Source of the DNA: Bacteroidales bacterium
GTDB lineage: Bacteria; Bacteroidota; Bacteroidia; Bacteroidales; P3
Direction of reading: 5' to 3'
Length of the DNA: 9,781 nt
Assembly (NCBI GenBank): GCA_017545365.1
Contig: JAFWOP010000149.1
Coordinates: 1 to 9,781 of the forward strand
The notes beneath the pieces were generated by a model. That model was not told the origin of the DNA. It did no database searches and saw only the letters and a program-made list of their open reading frames with translations. Of the stretch, positions 6,198 through 9,781 are shown piece by piece. The number at the start of each line of letters is the position of its first letter. Positions within the stretch are counted from its first letter, which is position 1. A program made the translations under genes and the position numbers.

Positions 6198-8633
6198 CTA
6201 TTCCATTTTCAGCGTTTTGGCGGGGTTGACGGAAGCGATGTGGCGGACATAGCCGTCGGAGACAAGGGCGACGAGGACGAGGATGGCCACCACGACGCTG
6301 GCGAACACCCACACGGGCAGCCCGGCCTTGAGCGTGAACTGCTGCTCCCATCGTCCGGCCACCACGGCGGCGAGCAGGCAGCCCACTGCCACCGACGGCA
6401 GGGCGATGAGCATGATGTCGCGCAGGAACATGCGGCGGATGATGCTAAGCTGATAGCCGCAGACGCGGCGGATGGCGATTTCCTTGGCACGGCGCTTCGT
6501 CTCGTCGATGGTGTAGCCCGTCAGCCCCAGCAGGGCGATGAGCAGCGTAACGATGCCGCCGATGAGGATGGCATTGCGCAAACGAAGCGTGCCTGCAAAA
6601 TTGTCAAGCACCTGCAGGCGAAAGGGCACCAGCGGCGCCGACTGGCCGGTCAGCACACGGCCGACGACAGCCTGCGTCTGCTCCAGCGCCTCCGTGTCTA
6701 AGTGATGGTACTTCACGAAGACGTAGGGATACATGCCCGTATATTTCTCAGGGTTGCAGAAGAATACACCCATCGGACGGTCGCGGTGGTCGGCGCCCTC
6801 CTTGTCGAACGTCCCCGTGTGGATATCGTCGAAGACACCCACAATGGTCGAGACAGTCTTCTCGTGGTCGGTGACGCGCACCTGCTGACCGACGACATTG
6901 TCCCACCCTACCATCGTGCGCAAGGCGTCGGCAAATGAGCGCGAGACGATAATCTCCTGGTCGATGCCGAGTTCAGGGTTGAAGTTACGGCCCTCGGCAA
7001 GGGCGATGCCCATGACGTTCCAGTAGTGTTCATCTACATAATAGAAGTCGCGGATGTTGAAGAGTTCCTTCGGGTCGTCGGGCAGGGAGACGTTGTCGCC
7101 GCTGCAGCCGTCGAAGGGATTCTGGTAGGCAAACGCGGCGTCATCCACGCAGGGCAGGGCTCGCACAGCCTCAATGAGTTCGAGTTTCTGGTCTTTCGTA
7201 GCCTCCGGCATCATGATGGAGGCGACATCGCCGTACTCGAAACCCACATCGGCGCGCGTCATCAGACGGTACTGGAGCGCCACGATGGTGATGACGACGG
7301 CAAGAAAGGCAGCGGCGGCGAACTCGGTGGCCAGCAGGCCGCGCTTCCACGTGCGGCGGCTGCGCGCATAGCCCCGGAAAGCCACGGCCACAGGGATGCG
7401 ATTGAACAATATGCCAGGCACGAGACCGTTGAGCAGCACCACCGTCACGACAATGCCGACGGCCCATCTCAGCGGCTCGCCCGTGAAGAGTGCGATGGGG
7501 CTCACGCCCGCCAGCTGCTCTACCAGCCCCCGCGCCGCATAGACAAGGATGGCTGCCAGCGCCAGCGCCAACAACATGTGAATGACGGCTTCGGCAAACA
7601 TCATACGGAAGGTGTCACCCACACCACTGCCCAGGCACTTGCGCAGCGCCATCTCGCGGCTTCGCGTCACCGACGTCGAAACCACAATGAGCATATAGTT
7701 CAGCACCGACGTCAGCAGCAGGGCGAAAGCCACGAAGGCCAGCAGCAGGGTCAGATTGCGTGCCGAGGCATCCTCAGAATGAAAATCCTTGAAGGGCTTG
7801 GCCATGAAATTTATTGTGAAGCCATGTCTTTCCGCCTCCTCCACAGGCAGGTAGGCGTTAACGTAGCTCTCCATGTGGTCATTGATATCACAGACATCGG
7901 CTCCTCGATGGAGTTTGATGAAGCTCCTGTATGAGTCGTTGCCCACCATGTTCATCGTGCCGTCCCAACCCGTAAAGGCCTTGGTTGCGCCCAGCGACAC
8001 CACTGCCTCGGGGCGCCAGCTGGCGTTATAGGGATAGTCGGCATATACGCCCGCGACGGTGAACACAGTACCGCCCGCCTGTCCGGCGAAGGAAAGCCTC
8101 GTACCGACGACAGCCTCGGCAACGGTGTAGTCGCCCCGGCCAGTGCCACGGTAGAGACGACGCGCGAGGCTCATGGAGACAACCATATTTTCCGGCACGG
8201 CAAGTGACTCCGTAATGTCGCCCGCCACGACGGGACGGTCGAGGATGTGGAAGAAAGCCGTGTCGGCCAGGAAGATGAGGTTGGCATGGACACGCTCCTT
8301 CGTCTCGACGAGGATGGCGTCGCCGTCGCCCCACCAGCGGAAGCGCGTCGCCCCCTCAATCTGCGGGAAGTGCGCGGCCATGGTGGGCGCGATGCCGCCG
8401 CTCGTCTGAGGGAAGACACGCGCCTCGCCGTTTTGCGTAAAGGCTTCGGAAAGATAATAGATGCGGTCGGCATCGGTGTAGAAGTTGTCGAACGTCTGCC
8501 GGAATGAGACCACGCCGGCCAGTACGAGGCCCACGGAGAGCCCGATGCCCAGCGTCAGCACCTTCAAGCCGTTCCGCCGCCCCTTTGCCGGCAGGGTGCG
8601 AACGGCAGAGGTGAGATAAGAGAAAAATGTCAT
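6198..8633 (-). CDS. FtsX/MacB-family ABC transporter permease, 811 aa
   Basis: Two-half inner-membrane permease; substrate unknown. TM1 is about 24-44, the first periplasmic domain about 46-290, and TM2-4 near 293-318, 347-367 and 388-410. TM5 is about 432-453, the second periplasmic domain about 455-683, and TM6-8 near 687-708, 738-759 and 773-792. The coupling segments are well kept in both halves: REMALRKCLG (326-335) and KEIAIRRVCG (717-726). It ends in NPAKTLKME (803-811). The N-terminus, with several Lys/Arg before TM1, fits the positive-inside rule. Its ATG lies 3 nt after the TAA of the upstream permease (TAAGCAATG), which suggests translational coupling. It is the most divergent of the four in its second half and slightly longer than the others. 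It has a unique Asn-Pro-Phe-Asp-Gly-Cys stretch near 505-510 in the second periplasmic domain, of unknown meaning. Confidence 0.92.
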   Translation of the reverse strand: MTFFSYLTSAVRTLPAKGRRNGLKVLTLGIGLSVGLVLAGVVSFRQTFDNFYTDADRIYYLSEAFTQNGEARVFPQTSGGIAPTMAAHFPQIEGATRFRWWGDGDAILVETKERVHANLIFLADTAFFHILDRPVVAGDITESLAVPENMVVSMSLARRLYRGTGRGDYTVAEAVVGTRLSFAGQAGGTVFTVAGVYADYPYNASWRPEAVVSLGATKAFTGWDGTMNMVGNDSYRSFIKLHRGADVCDINDHMESYVNAYLPVEEAERHGFTINFMAKPFKDFHSEDASARNLTLLLAFVAFALLLTSVLNYMLIVVSTSVTRSREMALRKCLGSGVGDTFRMMFAEAVIHMLLALALAAILVYAARGLVEQLAGVSPIALFTGEPLRWAVGIVVTVVLLNGLVPGILFNRIPVAVAFRGYARSRRTWKRGLLATEFAAAAFLAVVITIVALQYRLMTRADVGFEYGDVASIMMPEATKDQKLELIEAVRALPCVDDAAFAYQNPFDGCSGDNVSLPDDPKELFNIRDFYYVDEHYWNVMGIALAEGRNFNPELGIDQEIIVSRSFADALRTMVGWDNVVGQQVRVTDHEKTVSTIVGVFDDIHTGTFDKEGADHRDRPMGVFFCNPEKYTGMYPYVFVKYHHLDTEALEQTQAVVGRVLTGQSAPLVPFRLQVLDNFAGTLRLRNAILIGGIVTLLIALLGLTGYTIDETKRRAKEIAIRRVCGYQLSIIRRMFLRDIMLIALPSVAVGCLLAAVVAGRWEQQFTLKAGLPVWVFASVVVAILVLVALVSDGYVRHIASVNPAKTLKME

Positions 8634-8636
8634 TGC

Positions 8637-9781
8637 TTATTCGGTTTTTAAAGTTTCAACAGGATTTTTCAGCGCCGTATGCAGGGTCTGGCCGATGACG
8701 GAGGCGGCGCTGAGGACGAACGTGAAGAGCGCTGCTATGAGAACGACCCACCACGGCAGAGCAATACGATTGTAGAAGCCCTCAAGGTAGAACCTCATGG
8801 CCCACACGGCCAGCGGCATGGCGATGACGACGGCCACGGCAGCCATCACGACAAAGCCCCGCGCCAGCTGCCACGCCGCCGCGCCCACCTCGGCACCGAA
8901 CACCTTGCGCAGCGCTATCTGCCGCGCCTGCTGACCGGTGTAGTAGATGGACATGGCCAGCAGGCCAAGGGCTGAGATGACGAGGGCAATACCCGTGAAG
9001 AGGAGCACGAGCGACATGGCGCGGCGGCTGCCCGTCAGGCTGTCGCGGAGGTAGTCATCGACGTAGGTGACCTCCATCTCCTTCGGCAAGCCCGTCAGTT
9101 CCTCGTTCACCTCGCGGCAGACGCGGCGCACGGCCTCGATGGCCTCGCGACGGTCGCCATGCACCTTCACAAGTTGGTTATAGACCCACAGTTTCTCTTC
9201 CAGCACCTTCACCACGCTGTGGCTGTCGTCCATGGGACTTTGCATAGGTGTGCCGCTGCGGAAGTCGCGGATGACGCCGCAGACCTCGCGCTCCGGCTTG
9301 CCGTCCACCGTGCCAAACCAGGGACGGTCGGGCGTGATGCCATAGCGGTCGCGCGCCTCCTCAGTCACCCAGAACAGGCCCTGCAGCGGCTCGCAATATT
9401 GTTCCACCACTTCGAAACCGAGCATACGGAAGGCGATGCTGTCAAGATGCGACGGCCTGACCCACGATTGCTTCTCACCCTCCACGTGTACGCCGTCGAA
9501 ACCGGTACGGAAAGGAACTTGCGCCGCTAAACCGACGCTCTCCACTTGCGGCAGGGCCAGCAGCCGCTCGCGAAGGACGGACTGCTTGTCATAGGTATAG
9601 CCGATGGAAGCGGCCGACACGGAGAGGATGCCGTCCGTGCGGTAGCCCGTGGGCAGCGTGGCGAGGTGGTGCATCTGAAGCGCCATCGTCAGGCTGACGG
9701 CGACAAGGACGGTGCTGATGACGTTCTGCAGGACGATGAACACACGGCTGAACACCAGCTTCGAACAGAAACGAAACTCGC
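8637..9781 (-). CDS. FtsX/MacB-family ABC transporter permease, 5' part outside window (C-terminal ~380 aa)
   Basis: This is the second half of another permease of about 800 residues. The frame stays open through the right edge: codons before the GTG at 9755 read EFRFCSKL, which aligns with FRYRSKM (424-430) of the 475-2874 protein. The GTG is therefore internal, and about 420 residues should lie beyond the window. In visible residues there is a TM segment about 12-32, a periplasmic domain about 35-250, TM segments near 254-279, 308-328 and 342-365, and the ending NPVETLKTE (372-380). The coupling segment reads RQIALRKVFG (286-295), with Gln where the other permeases have Glu. Similarity to the 475-2874 protein runs through the whole visible part, for example the Gly-Val-Ile-Arg-Asp-Phe motif near 168-173 and SRVFI at the first TM. 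It is the most upstream gene seen, so the operon promoter lies to the right, outside the window. Confidence 0.9.
   Translation of the reverse strand, partial: EFRFCSKLVFSRVFIVLQNVISTVLVAVSLTMALQMHHLATLPTGYRTDGILSVSAASIGYTYDKQSVLRERLLALPQVESVGLAAQVPFRTGFDGVHVEGEKQSWVRPSHLDSIAFRMLGFEVVEQYCEPLQGLFWVTEEARDRYGITPDRPWFGTVDGKPEREVCGVIRDFRSGTPMQSPMDDSHSVVKVLEEKLWVYNQLVKVHGDRREAIEAVRRVCREVNEELTGLPKEMEVTYVDDYLRDSLTGSRRAMSLVLLFTGIALVISALGLLAMSIYYTGQQARQIALRKVFGAEVGAAAWQLARGFVVMAAVAVVIAMPLAVWAMRFYLEGFYNRIALPWWVVLIAALFTFVLSAASVIGQTLHTALKNPVETLKTE

Noticed and set aside
9753..9755. GTG as start of a 372-aa protein at the right edge
   Set aside because: The frame stays open upstream to the window edge and the preceding codons align with the linker of a paralogous permease, so this GTG is an internal Val codon of a larger gene.

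Overview
The window carries one coherent locus, read entirely from the minus strand: an operon-like run of four large FtsX/MacB-type ABC permeases and a single ABC ATPase. In transcription order (right to left) these are a permease cut by the right window edge (8637-9781), a second permease (6198-8633), the ATPase (5466-6146), a third permease (3044-5446) and a fourth (475-2874). Permeases of about 800 residues that contain two MacB_PCD plus FtsX halves in one chain are typical of Bacteroidales. The GC-rich coding DNA, the AT-rich spacers without strong Shine-Dalgarno sites and the short-period spacer repeats also fit a Prevotella/Bacteroides-type organism. The genus is inference, as no marker gene is present.

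Layout: 1-474 has no convincing gene. It is a structured spacer downstream of the operon, with a 7-bp-period tandem repeat, a 17-bp perfect inverted repeat around a 14-bp palindrome, a separated 13-bp direct repeat and a GC-rich hairpin that may end the operon. 475-2874 is the last permease. 2875-3043 is a spacer built almost wholly of 7-bp units in direct and inverted orientation. 3044-8633 holds permease, ATPase and permease with spacers of 19 and 51 nt. 8637-9781 is the C-terminal half of the first visible permease, whose stop codon lies 3 nt before the next start.

How the genes work together: the ATPase has all the motifs of the LolD/MacB/FtsE class and should power the permeases through cytoplasmic coupling segments (R-x-K-E-I-x-x-R-R-V-x-G type). 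Transporters of this class (type VII, MacB/LolCDE/BceAB/FtsEX) usually pass force across the inner membrane to periplasmic domains rather than carrying substrates through a membrane channel. Each 800-residue chain looks like a fused pair of half-permeases, so each could form a complete transporter with an ATPase dimer. One ATPase gene may therefore serve four different permeases. The window contains no membrane-fusion protein, TolC-like protein, two-component regulator or substrate gene, so the substrate is unknown. No clearly new system is visible. The points most worth a second look are the four-to-one gene ratio, the unequal coupling segments and the patterned spacers.
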